From NCBI GenBank assembly GCA_033964015.1, contig CM066912.1, positions 14,357,399-14,421,398 of the forward strand: a stretch of DNA of 64,000 bases, read 5' to 3'. The position numbers and the translations under genes are program-made. The notes below the pieces were generated by a model. It was given only the letters and a program-made list of their open reading frames with translations. It made no database searches and had not been told where the DNA came from. This document shows, in pieces, positions 24,246 to 35,583 of this stretch; positions within the stretch are counted from its first letter, which is position 1; the number at the start of each line of letters is the position of its first letter. The stretch comes from Scolanthus callimorphus (Eukaryota > Cnidaria > Anthozoa > Actiniaria > Edwardsiidae).

Positions 24246-24800
24246 CCCGTACCAAAACAACCCTATTTTAAAACTATTTTAAAACTATTTTTTACGATTT
24301 AAAAAAGTCAATGTCTATTTAAAAGCTATTTTGTACTATTTTAAAACTATTTTGTAAGATTTCAAAATAGTAGAAAACGTTTCTTACGCCTATTTAAAAT
24401 ATATTTTAATTATTTTATTTCTATTTGGCTTATTTAAAGTCTATTAAGCAAACTCAAAATAGAAAAAAAATATTTCTCAGAATATATTTTTTTTCTATTT
24501 TTTAAGTTTGTGATTCACCAAAATGAAGAAAATAGGTTTAAAATAGAACGGTGACAGTTTTCCGTTCAATAAAATGTTGAAAATAGAATTAAAATAGTGC
24601 GTTCGTTTTTCCTAAGAAACTTAGATAGTTTATTTAATCTCTATTTAAAAAAACATGGTGTTCTGGAAGCTTTGAAATTTTCGTACCCTATAACGGAGCT
24701 ATTTAATATCTATTTTAAAAGCATACAATTCAAGATAGAGTTTAAATTCAAAATAGAGTTTAAATATGTACTCTTTGAACCCCCACAAAAACTTTTATTT
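24246..24800. repeat. Tn-B left terminus and AT-word subterminal array
   Basis: Directly behind CCCGTACCAAAA come repeated CCTATTTTAAAACTATTTT words with variants such as CTATTTAAAAGC and CTATTTGGC. The word density falls off after 24800. It is the mirror image of 44985-45727. Confidence 0.85.
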
Positions 24801-25149
24801 TGGCAGTAGTCACAGCCTTTTTTACACTTCATTTTTGTTTGTTGCTTTGATGCTATTGTTAGTTTCTATTTTCATAATTACATTCAAACCACTATCCATG
24901 TGTTACTTAATTGACACATCTTTCATTGTTGCCATCTATCATTTCATATTTCTTTTTAAGCAATTTGTTTTGCCGTTGGCTCTTGCTTTAAGGTCCAAGA
25001 TGGCGTCGGCCAAATTGGGATTTTTTTACATATTCGTCAACAACGGCAGCAGCGGCAAGGCGCGTCTACACAAGGAAATATTGAACTTCTATTACATGGA
25101 TTAGGGTACAACAAAGTACTTTTTCCATGATTGCCGCAGTACATGGTGC

Positions 25150-28100
25150 TCAGTCCTTTTCATACACATTTGGAACTTTGCAGATAAATACCTGGGAGCC
25201 CACGTCAACCCTTAGGCACTTCTCTTTTATGGCAAAGAGTGGAATGAAATCAGTTCGATTCGTTTCCTTGAAAGGCTGAATGTGACTAACTACATCTATT
25301 CCATGATACTGCAGTAACGGGGCTCTTCCTTTCTTCAGCTTATTTATTACAGCAACATACCTCAACGCCACATTGCAGTCGCATTTTTGAAGAGCAAGAC
25401 AAGAGGCTTTCTTACACATCTCCTCGTATTTAATGTATTTTATCAAAGAGCCATAGCGGAACTGCTCTCCTTTTTCATAAAGAACAGTGAAATTATTCCT
25501 GGCTCTTGACTTCACATATGACTTGCTTTGCAGTTCCATGTCACGAACCAAAGCTCTTCTGAACACCCACAATTTCCTTGCTTTTATTTCTTCTCGTTCT
25601 TCTGCGGTGATGAGAGAGGAGTTTTCCCAGACCCGATCTAAGGATCCGACCACATGGATGCCATTTGAGATCTCTTCTCCAACAGTCCTAAATATAAAAA
25701 CCGAAATTCACACTAAGGGTTTAAGAAAATAATAGACCAAGTCATGATTATGATTTGACAATTAGTCGCCCAAGGCGACATAAATATCGGCGAATAGTCG
25801 CCGAGACGAAGTCGAGGTGACTATTCGTCGATATTACGGAGCCTGATCCCTAATTCTTTCAAAATATTCCGAACGTCTCGACCAATCACGGCACCGAATT
25901 GCTTAGTAATTATACTAATGTTTATTACTCTATATAATATGATTAAACCGTCGAGTTCCCACAGGAGACCACGGATCCCAGTATTTGTAGCTTACCTGCA
26001 TTGGCGTGATTTGTAAAGGAGGTGCTGGTAGAGTTTTTCTGCTGGGGAATCGTCCTTTAGGGACTGAGCCAGTTGAGGTAGGCTTTGGTGCACACAAACC
26101 GACTTGATAATCTTTGGATAAATTGCAATTTTATGTTAAAACTTGAAAGACAGTGATGTAAGTCCTGGAAAGGTTTTCCACTTGTAGCTGTCAGTTGACA
26201 ATACTCATTTTTTTTTAATTGCAATGGCTATATTAGATCTAGATAGAAGTTCGTCCAGATCTATCCGGATAATTCCGAAAACGGAGATTTTTTTCTCAGT
26301 TTTATGAAAAAAATCCATGTCCACACAGACCGTATTTAAATCGTATTTGCCCGTCCACGCGTATACGCCAACACAAACGTGTCCAACACAAACGTGTAGC
26401 AAATTACCATAACAAAACAGCCATAATCTCATTGCATGAAGTACACTTTAAATGGTATAATTTTTGTTATCATTCGAGCCTGTCAACTACACAAAAATAA
26501 CAAATATTCGTCTGGCGATCCAAATTGGGTAGCAACAAAATATTTAATACTGTTAGTTGACCTTTATCTAGAGTGGAAGTCTGTAAAGAAACTTTAAACA
26601 TAATTTTTCCATACCTGACCCTGTACATTCTGGCTGCCATGGTAGTATCCTTTGAAATCCCCATTGTATCCTTCAAAGAAGAAGCAACAGAAGTACCACA
26701 ATGGACCGAGTTCTTGGACTGTGTTCTTCAGATGTAACAGTTGGTGTACATTAAAGGTCTGGAATCTCTTACCTAAAGAAAAACAAAGTTTTTGAATTTT
26801 CTATTGCGTGTCTGCGCTTGCATTCTAGTGTGAGCCACAAAAGGGAAATGTATGATTTTTATATCCTTGTGGTTGTGCTTGCATGCATGCTTGTGTTCCA
26901 ATGAGAACCAGCCTTTAATCCGACTTGAAAAATATGATTTTCTCTCAATTGGTCTTGCTATTAGAAAAATCGATTAATTATTGATTATCAAATGAAAGTA
27001 CCCTGGTGTGCTTACTTAAGTTAATTGAGTAAGGGGCATACTGCACTACATATACATTAGCGTCTGTCTCCCATGCAATTTCAAATATATTGGCATGTTA
27101 CAATTTCCATTATACATCTACAATTTTGATTTATTTGAATTTAAGAGTATATTATGGTATACCATGAAAATAATCAATGTGACGATAACCCTACACATAT
27201 AACCTACATTATTGTTGAACTCATAATTGCAAATCTGATTGGTTGAGAGCAAACAACTCTCAATGCCGCATGAACTTGAGATGGTAAATGAAATATCTGT
27301 AGTAGATATTGCATTTAGCACGTCAAGTTCAAAATCAGTCATTTCCCTTGTCAAGCCCCTTGTCCCTGTTTTAATTTTAAAATTGAATAAAGTCTTTTGG
27401 CATCGTTTCAATTTGTCCTCTTTAAAATGTATAATAAAACAAAGTGAATTTGGTTACCACATGACATTGTGAGTAAGCAAAACCTAGTGCCTGTGTTATC
27501 TGCCTCAGCCTTCGGCAGATAACAGGCCCTGGATTTGCTAATAGACGATGGCATGCTCAAGATCATCCAATAATTGCTTAAAGTATGCAAACATACCATA
27601 AATATCTGGAGCTTGGGCACAGTACAGTTTTAGAAGTGTTTCTGCTTCCTTCAGTTCAGCCTTGGAAATACTGTCCTTCAATAGACGGTGCACTGAGCCC
27701 ACCAGGAAAGCAAAATGCAGTAAATATTCGTCATTAACATTGTTCTGCAGAAGAGGAATGGCATAGTACAACAGGAATGCTCTCTTCTCATTAGCTAAAA
27801 AGAAAATGAAAATCAACAAAAATAAGTCAATATTATTTCTTAAACTCATTAATTATTCATCAATCCTCAACAAAGAAAATTATAAGCGTGATATTTTCTT
27901 TCTTTTTATTTCTAGGTGTTACATAAATTATTCGCTCAATCCACTTCTCAGCATGTTTCATGCTGTACTCAAATTTATGTAAATCACATGCTTCTACTGT
28001 AATGTACATGTATATTGATATAGTACCCTAATGCTATTGAGATTGGTCCATCTTTATCATTGGCTGTCACAGGAAACATTTTTCTAAAAACCATTATGGT

Positions 28101-31100
28101 TTTTATAGTGGTTTTTGTTGGAAAAACCGTTCAAAACCATGAATGGGTTTGGAGAACCAAATCCATTCATGGGTTTTACAACAAAAAACAAATCCAAATT
28201 TGGATAGAAAATGTTTTAATAAGCAATTAAATCCATTCATGTGAAAACTGGTCTAACCATTTATGGGTTTTGCGTAAAATCCAAATTTGGATCAAAAATG
28301 TTTTTTGTAAGCGATATTCATGGGAAAACGGTAACCATTTAGGGGTCTGCGCAAAACCCATATTTGGATCGAATGTTTTTTGTAAGCGGTAATCCATTTA
28401 TGGGAAAACAGTAACCATTAATGGTTTTTATGCAACAAATGGAAAAACCATAAATGGTTTTCATGGGAAGTACATAAAAACCATTATGATTTTTTGGAAT
28501 TTTTCCCTGTACATGTCACATGTGCAGTAGGTGATTGGTGAAGTAATTAAATTCACATGTAAGTAAAGTTGATGCTCCAATTCCCTTACCGTTAATCTAC
28601 TGTATTACCTTTCCATGAATGCCAGTCAAGAAGGCTACGGGGCCTTTTGGTCACATCAGATGTTGGCCTTATCGAAAGAAAGGTGTGATCCATCTCCTTG
28701 ACTTTTTTGCCAATATAAGCAGGGCTTGACTTGTCCTCAAACCAGGCCTTCAAGTGCTGTTCCACCACTCCTTCGCACACACAGTGCATATAGTCTACAG
28801 CAGTACCAGATATCACATCATGCAAAGGCAATGTAAAGGCCCAAGAAAGACCCATCACGCCTTCCTTGGGAGACTAAAATAGATCAAACACATGTACATT
28901 TAGGTTACTTCCCTTTAATTTTTTTAAAATTTCCCTTTTAAATTTGATTCAAATTCCAGTATTTGGGCTTAAATACAAGGCAGAGGTAAGGGTCATAAAT
29001 CACATTTTGCAGTTGGTAACACACACAAAAAAAGAAGATACAATAATGTTTTACCGAAACTTTGCCCTTTAGTGCGATCTGGTCCATGGCAACTAAGGCC
29101 TGCTGCTTGACAATTTCATGATTCCGTCTAGGCGCATGGCCTGTTGTTGTGGCATAATCTCCATTGAAAGGATATATGTGGCACCTTCTTCTAGCATTTC
29201 CTCTTCCAGGCCCCAGATCAAGCTGCTCTCCAGGTTCAGTGCATTTTGTACAACCATAATAGCCATTGTATTGTTTCATGTTAAGCCAAGAGGCACGTGC
29301 TGGGGAGTCCATTGTAGTGGCCAACATAATCCCTTTAATGGTTTGGTCACCCACTTGGATTCCTGCAGCACATCACCGCAGCATGTTGATTTTAAATGAT
29401 TGTTTTGTGCTGCACTGTATCAGTTTTAAATGGATTGCTTAAAGTTACACTGTACCAAAGGGGAACAATCCTGACAACAAGTGGCAGGCTAGCAAACTGC
29501 CTGCTCTCTCAAAGATTTAGAGTGAGAACAAATCAAAAGTTTGAAAAAGAGGCTTGAATGAATAAATAATCAATTAATGAATACTCAATTAATAAATCAC
29601 CTATATAATAAATCAATCATTTAATTAATTAATTGATCAACCAATTAATTAATTAATTGATACTCAATTAATAGCATACTCGGTAGAGTTCATTAATTGC
29701 TAAAAAGCTTACCATCATTATACAAAGATTGTATACTTTTGCAGAATGGCTTCATGAAAGTAGGCATGTGTGGTTTTCCTGTAATTTGAAATAATATCCA
29801 ATAAGCAAAATTCAAATAAAAAAACAGCAAGATTGCATGAAAACAATGATTTGACTTTACCTTGTCCAAACCATAACCCTGCAAACAACCTGTTCGATCT
29901 ATTGAATCTACAATAAGTTTAAGGAGATAAATAAAACCAATTAATTCAGGAATGGCAAGGCTAGCAAATACATGTAATTTAGCCCACAGGGCACCCAAGA
30001 TCAATATTTGTGTTTTAAACCTGCTAAATGTTGCTAATTTCAGGGTAATTTACTACAAACTCAAAATGTAGGGCCTTCAAAAGCTGTATGATTTTTTTCA
30101 GCTGCCACAAAATCAAATCAGAATACAGCAAGTTGGTTGGCTGCTGGCAAATTTGTAGGTGGTTGCTGATGCTTTTATTGGTCACATATGCGTATCAAAT
30201 CTGGCATCAGATTGAAATGTGACCCCTAAAAGTAGGAGTTCTCTACACTGAGGGATGCCAGCGGTAGGTGCTATGACAATGTCTGTGCAACCCCTCTTAA
30301 AAAATGTCAGTTCTTTACATTTACTGGGGTTACAAGACATGCTATTGGCCTGTGTCCACAAATGCCTACATGTATTAAGAACTTTAAGAAAAGAAGGGTA
30401 TAACCAGAGAGAGATCGATCACCTATTTAAGAGTATAGTGTTACCGAATTTAACTTATGGGCTCGCTGTTTACGGCGCTTTGGAGGCTGAACTTACCGCA
30501 GTGCAAAATTTTTTAGACCGTTGTTCCAAGCGCCGTTATATTTCTAGCCAAATTAGTATTCATGAAATTTTAGAAAAACAAGATAAAAAAGTATGTAACA
30601 AAATTAGAAACCTTGATGGCCATCCTATGCATAACTTTCTACCTAAAGCTAAGGAGACGAAATATAATTTAAGGAAAAAAACATCATTAAGGCCTAAGGT
30701 AAATACCGAACGATACATGAATACTTTTGTAAATAGATTAATTTTTAGATATAACTTAGCTATATAGATTTTAGAATTTTACCATTTTACCATTTTATCT
30801 TTTATATTTCATTTGTAAACTCGCTTTTTATCATACATAGGATATGTATTTTTATCATATGGAAATAAAGACCTATTATTATTATATTATTATTATTATT
30901 ATTACATCCTTACTTGCAAGATATACATTAGGTACTAATCCATTTAATATCCATTCTCCCAACTCACCCTGGCCCTAATACACTGCTTCACTGCCATGTT
31001 CAATGACATCAGAATTCAAAGACTCAACAAGAAGGCTGTATTTTTGTCAGTGTAGCACATACCGCGAGAAAAACTTATTAATACCGGTAGTCAAAAAAAA

Positions 31101-34100
31101 AAGCAATATGCATTACGGGCAGGGTGAGTCAGCCCCTTAAAGGATATTTGAATTTATATAGACGCTGTTATTTTTGACCCTGGAATGTTTACAGATTAAG
31201 TATCATGAAAATGGAACTATGTAGGGCAGTTTTTTTAACAGCCCATTCTTTTACTCTAACCTTTCAATGGAAAATTGCTTACAGCTAGGATAGAAGAAAA
31301 ACTAAAAGTTCTTAAAAATGTGTCCATATAATTATTTGGGCTTTGGGGAAATACTTGCCTTTCATTGGGGGGAAGCTCATTGATCACATAGTAAACAGGC
31401 CAAACACTTGCTTTTGAAGAGGTTATTAGTGCTACACCATCTGTGTTTCCAAGCAATGAAATGTGAAGGGGGTTGTTTAAGAAGTTTCCATCAGATGATA
31501 ACATTTTATAGACTGAACCATCATACACATCTTCAATGGCTTCTGGGTCACGTTTTTGTCTTTGAAACCTATAGTTTAGCTTCTCCAGTGCACCAGGAAC
31601 TGCAAGAAAACATAGACTGTCTTATATACATATCATTGTTGTAGATAGCTATTTCTATTAATAGTGTAGCCTGCTTGCTGGTGGCTGCTTGTGTTGTTAT
31701 CCCAAAAAACCTGACCCCTTAAATGATCGGGCACCATCTTGGATTTTGAGAGGTGTGCGGTCCTGAGGGCAAGCGCTTCTCCCCTACATGACTCTGTGTG
31801 CCTTTCAAGATGGCACCAAATCATTGAGCGGACCAGGTTTACAGGGGTAAAAACACCAGCAGCTGCCTTCAAGCAGGCTATACTAACAGTGCTCATGGAA
31901 CCATGCTTCATATGACTAGAAGTATAGGACTAGAAGACAATGAAAATATTCCATATGCTGAAATTCTCATCGCATATAACCTACTTGCAATCCATGTATC
32001 ATGGACCATTGCATCAATGACTTGCCTTAGATCACACAAGTTCATGTCAAATTACCTTACCACAGTTTTCATAATTCTGTGAACTCTTGCTATCCATTTC
32101 CAACCGGAAAACTGCCTTCTGGCTTCCGTCAATCAAACTTTTCGAGTCACAACGAAGAGACTCGGGAGTTTGATTGGCAGATGCCAGAAGCCGGTTTGAC
32201 GGTTGGAAGTTGTTAGTAACACAATGTCATATATTGAGTATTCTTACTGGACACTGTTTGGTTGGTCCCTACCCAAGGCAAATGGTAACAATCAATAGAG
32301 TCCTGAGGTGAAGACGTCACAAATAACAAATGTTCGATTTAGCAATATTTGTCCCTTGATTTCGAAGGGGCATGTCGAATGAAAGGTACACACCAAAAAT
32401 GAAGAAAATCAGTTGAAATGCAAATGAGATATGTCCAGCTGAATACATAATTTTCTTTAACAAATCACTGTATTTTTTCTTCAGATCCAAATTGTTTGGA
32501 ACTGAGTCCAAAATGCAGTGATTTGTTAAAGAAAATTATGTATTCAGCGGACCATATCTCGGTCACGTTTCAGCCGATTCACTTCATTTTTTCCATGCAA
32601 CGTTCTTTGGAGTTGGTCTTTCGTTATTTGTGGACAAAAACATGACTTTCGAAATTTTTCAAATTTGTGACGTCACACGTTAGGACTCTATAGCACATTT
32701 ATGATAATAAGAAATATATAGCTACCTGACAAGACTGCTCTGAGTTGATCTTGGACAGGAATCTCGAGAAAGACAGCTTCTTCTTTAATGTGCATCCCAC
32801 AAACATCACAACTTGTCTTTTCATTTATTGATGAACCTAGGTAGCTCTGACAGACTTTGTTGTGGCAGTAATAATGTCGTACCATTCTCTGGGAGTGATA
32901 CTTTTGAAAATAGGAGTAAAGTTCATTGGATTCTTTTGGCATCTTCTGGTCCTTTGGGCAAACAAGGTTAATGAAAGCTAATATATCTTCAAGAGCCACA
33001 CTTGTAAGATGATGTCTTGCTACTAGACCAAGGAGCAATATTACAGACTCTTTCACTGTTAATTGGGAGCCATGGAATAAAGGGTCATTCATACCAGTCA
33101 TCTCTTTTGGTGGCTCATTTGTTTCTAGTACTGCTTCTTTTAAATCTTTTAACTCATTGATCAGTTCTAAATCTTCCAGCAAATCAGTTGAGTCACAGAT
33201 GTTATCACTATCACTTTTTTCAGAGATGTTTTTCTCACAGGGTACACTTTTCCACCACTCAGAATAATCCTCTGGAAAGCCTATAACAAAAAAGACAAGC
33301 TTAGAATTTCCATTCATGATTGATTGCATTAAACAAAATAACAAGGATCTATTCTGTGATGATCTGGATATACTTCTTAGTATAATTACTCAAGTGATCA
33401 CAAGATTGAAAGGATTGGGAGTGCATGTGAGAGTTTTGTAATGATCGTGAAACTGGTGAATGATAGGGCGTATTCCTGATGACCGTCATGAGAAATTCAC
33501 AATTACTTTCTATTACTCAGACTATAGGATTTATTCAGAATTTGTGTAATTACTTTGCGATTGGTTTCACTAACAGTGATATGAAAACCGCTCTAATCAC
33601 ATCACCTTTGGCGGCTAATTGTTAAATAATACTTAAAGAAACAACGGTGGGCTGGAAAGGGACTAATACACTCTATTATATGGCAGCCACTACTTCCGGT
33701 GAAATTCACCATGTTATTGCAGCAGAATTTCAGCCCAGGCAGGAAATTAGCACCCATGCTGAAAAAAATATGGACTCTCATTGGCCGAGAGCAGTGCAGT
33801 TTTTAGGTAACAAAGTGCCAAAGAAAAGTTAATGCAAATGTTCTTTCGAAATAGGTTTACAAAATGTTTTGGAGTTGAGTTATGGAAACATAACTGCTGA
33901 CAAGTTGTCAAGTTTTGGTCCAGATTTCAATCAAGGAAAAATGTGTGCGGCTTGTTCAGTTTCTAAGCAGATTTGTGAACGACTACTTAGACATTTTCAG
34001 AATTCATGTGTATTATTAAAAGGAAATCATACGACTTTTCTCGTCCAATTTTGAAAAAAACCACTCGTGCACATTTATATTCCAAAATTGAACTCGAAGT

Positions 34101-34822
34101 CGTGTGATTTCCTATCAACTTATTATTACTTAACTTATTGCGCTGACCCCATTGCAATATTAGCATTATGCTAAGTGCAATTACTTAAATTAAAGATTAA
34201 AGACTAAACAGCAAAATAACATGCACTTAAACTTAAGTAAGTTATGTTAAGCTTTTAAAATTTGCAAGATGGCCCCTTCATGTAATCTGCCCCTTAGACA
34301 GGTAATTTCTAAGTTTTCCTGCTGAGCAAAATCAAGTAAAGGTAAAACAAGTCCTCTTCTTTAGAGCGTTATTTCACCTAATATCGCGAAGAAATAATCG
34401 AGATTACAAAGGGAAAACAGCTCACGACTACGTGCAATGACAAAATCAAACTCACCAAAATCAAGTTCACGCGGAGTCTGATACTCTAGGAGTTCACCCT
34501 CAGTCTGATATTCTTCGTGGTCATATTCTTCGTGGCCATTATCGTGGTCATCATCGGGGGATTGCTCGCTTAAGCTCAATACATTTATGTCTTCGAAAAT
34601 TGACGTTTTCTCCTGGTGTTCTTCTCCCGTTGGTTCGTCGGGGTTCCCGCTTTTTCTGCCGTCACGTGTTGTAGAGTGTGATCCATTGCAGTTAGAAATC
34701 CGCTTTTCTAGGCGCGTTTCCAATAAAAATGAAGAATCTACTTCAAGATCTTGGCGAAAGAGCTGTTTACACGGTTTTACTGGACTAAGATCACCGACGA
34801 GAAGGCGTTTTGCGCCCAACAT
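25150..34822 (-). CDS. 12-exon tnp2-type (CACTA/EnSpm) transposase, 951 aa, apparently intact
   Basis: Exons on the minus strand, from the ATG at 34822: 34456-34822, 32726-33280, 31359-31599, 29995-30020, 29861-29878, 29713-29778, 29055-29362, 28609-28873, 27597-27794, 26615-26772, 25996-26111, 25150-25687. Every join keeps frame, and the sum is 2856 nt. Residues 1-122 are charged and unrecognised. Cys 261, 266, 280 and 283 (HYYCHNKVCQSYL, CDVCG) look zinc-binding. The RNase-H-like core has SLLGNTDGVALI (D361), VINELPPNER, GLWFGQGKPHMPTFMKPF (~397-414), TTMDSPARASWL (D443), CTKC (462-465), VDYMHC (D554, H557), FNVHQLLHL and CFFFEGYNG. It is the presumed cut-and-paste enzyme of Tn-B, acting on its termini in the nucleus. 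The exon 3 donor is GC. The start is the first in-frame ATG after TAG. Confidence 0.85.
25783..25835. repeat. Hairpin in transposase intron 11
   Basis: AATATCGGCGAATAGTCGCC pairs with GGTGACTATTCGTCGATATT across a 13-base loop. It is probably the core of a small MITE. Confidence 0.65.
27463..27553. repeat. Palindromic MITE, TGAGTAAGCAAAACC type, copy 1
   Basis: ATTGTGAGTAAGCAAAACC and TTATCTGCC pair with a partly decayed right arm (GGCAGATAACAG, GATGGCATGC). A better copy is at 61397-61496. It lies just beyond exon 9 (27597-27794) in the following intron. Confidence 0.65.
28068..28511. repeat. Non-autonomous CACTA-like MITE with AACCATTTATGG words
   Basis: The left end CACAGGAAACATTTTTC and the right end GGAATTTTTCCCTGTA are imperfect inverted repeats starting with the same CACAGG as Tn-A. 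The 440 bp interior is almost only variants of AAAACCATTTATGGGTTTT and AATCCAAATTTGGAT. It has no coding content and lies in a transposase intron. Confidence 0.7.
30310..30905 (+). mobile_element. Non-LTR retrotransposon 3' fragment
   Basis: The plus frame ending at 30767 has a LINE-type tail: CVHKCLHVLRTLRKEGYNQR, DHLFKSIVLPNLTYGLAVYG and FLDRCSKRRY. It is followed by a short 3' region, AATAAA at about 30863 and an (ATT)n tail. Only the C-terminal ~150 residues remain. It sits in the intron between transposase exons 3 and 4, opposite in strand. Confidence 0.7.
31663..31885. repeat. MITE in transposase intron 2 (terminal GTGTAGCCTGCTTG)
   Basis: ATAGTGTAGCCTGCTTG on the left pairs with AAGCAGGCTATACTAA on the right. 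Inner GGGCACCATCTTGGATTTTG and CTTTCAAGATGGCACCAAAT also pair, giving a ~220 bp hairpin with TA at the edges. Confidence 0.75.
32068..32215. repeat. Imperfect hairpin (CCAACCGG...CCGGTTTGACGGTTGG)
   Basis: The arms TTCTGGCTTCCGTCAATCAA and TTTGATTGGCAGATGCCAGA, plus CGAGTC/GACTCG next to the loop, fold back. It lies in transposase intron 2. Confidence 0.6.
32296..32690. repeat. TA-flanked MITE in transposase intron 2
   Basis: TAGAGTCCTGAGGTGAAGAC with GTCACAAAT at the left is mirrored by ATTTGTGACGTCACACG with TTAGGACTCTA at the right. The centre TTTGTTAAAGAAAATTATGT is also repeated inverted at 32448-32467. It ends in TA on both sides. Confidence 0.78.
34023..34112. repeat. 90 bp hairpin in transposase intron 1
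   Basis: GGAAATCATACGACTT pairs with GAAGTCGTGTGATTTCC, and CCAATTTTG pairs with CAAAATTG. It is a small inverted-repeat element or a MITE remnant. Confidence 0.65.
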
Positions 34823-34960
34823 TAGTTTGCAAGACTCTCGACTCACATAAAACCTCCTTGCTCTGTAGACTACCTAACGCGGGATCTCGAAGCGTGCAGC
34901 GGCTTTCTTAATTCACAGAAGCGCCGCGCATGCTTAAAAGTAGTCTACCAATCAGATACG
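34823..34960. promoter_or_regulatory. Shared bidirectional promoter of Tn-B
   Basis: The interval between the transposase start (34822, minus) and the leader exon of the BEN-like gene (plus). It is GC-rich compared with its surroundings, contains the inverted 9-mers GTAGACTAC (34865-34873) and GTAGTCTAC (34940-34948), and has a CCAATC at 34948-34953. No TATA box is evident. The promoter role is inferred from head-to-head gene layout. Confidence 0.55.
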
Positions 34961-35100
34961 CGCATTTGTTTGGTTTTTCCCTCGTATCATATTTCAACGT
35001 CTTGCTACCGCATATCGAGGAATCGATCTCCATCGTGGCAAAAAAAGCTCATTTAAAACCTTCTTTGGAAGCGCTATCCTTCGTTGACAATAGTCGTAAG
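34925..35100 (+). other. Probable 5' leader exon of the BEN-like gene
   Basis: Ends at TCGTAAG/GTAGGT, a good donor (35100/35101). The next supported acceptor is CTCTACAG at 35582, one base before the ATG at 35584. A frame starting at 34930 does not continue into exon 2 (it meets a stop), so this exon is read as untranslated, possibly with an upstream ORF. The left boundary is a guess. Confidence 0.4.
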
Positions 35101-35583
35101 GTAGGTAATATACCTTTGTTACTTAAGGGCCGGAAAGAGAGAAGAAAACACTTATCAAAGGGGAGATCAGGAAGCTTAAATAATACTTTGAAAGGACCAT
35201 TTGAACATGCAAGCATATTGCTCGAATAACAAGCCGCTACCTTTGCCTGATACTCTTCAACGCTTGAACTTTTCTGAGCCAAATTCAACACATCTGTACC
35301 GGAATGGTAATTTCATAATATTGGCGGTCTGATAGTGACTATCAATAAGAGATCGGGCTAGAAGTTGAATTCCTGCGTCTCACAGAACCACGAGGCTCGA
35401 TGAAATTTGATGCGCGTTCAGTGCTGAGTCGTACCTGGTACCGCTGAACGGTGGACTTTATCATTACGGCTAAAAGTTTGTGATATTGATTTGGTTATTA
35501 AAGTTGACCGAATATTTAGAAATGCTCGAACAATTTGAATCTGCTGATTACAAGTATTTGACTATTTTATTGCACTCTACAGG

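Noticed and set aside
29879..29994. Extending transposase exon 4 to include LGALWAKLH
   Set aside because: No donor after it keeps phase with exon 5 at 29778, whereas donor 29995 plus the 18-nt exon gives the expected GLWFG block.
34823..34846. Upstream GTG start for the transposase
   Set aside because: The open frame extends above 34822 to a TAG, but the only ATG in frame is at 34822. A GTG start is not expected in an animal gene.
34930..35229. 99-codon plus frame as the start of the BEN-like protein
   Set aside because: Joining its donor at 35100 to the acceptor at 35582 in frame runs into a stop. The ATG at 35584 works.
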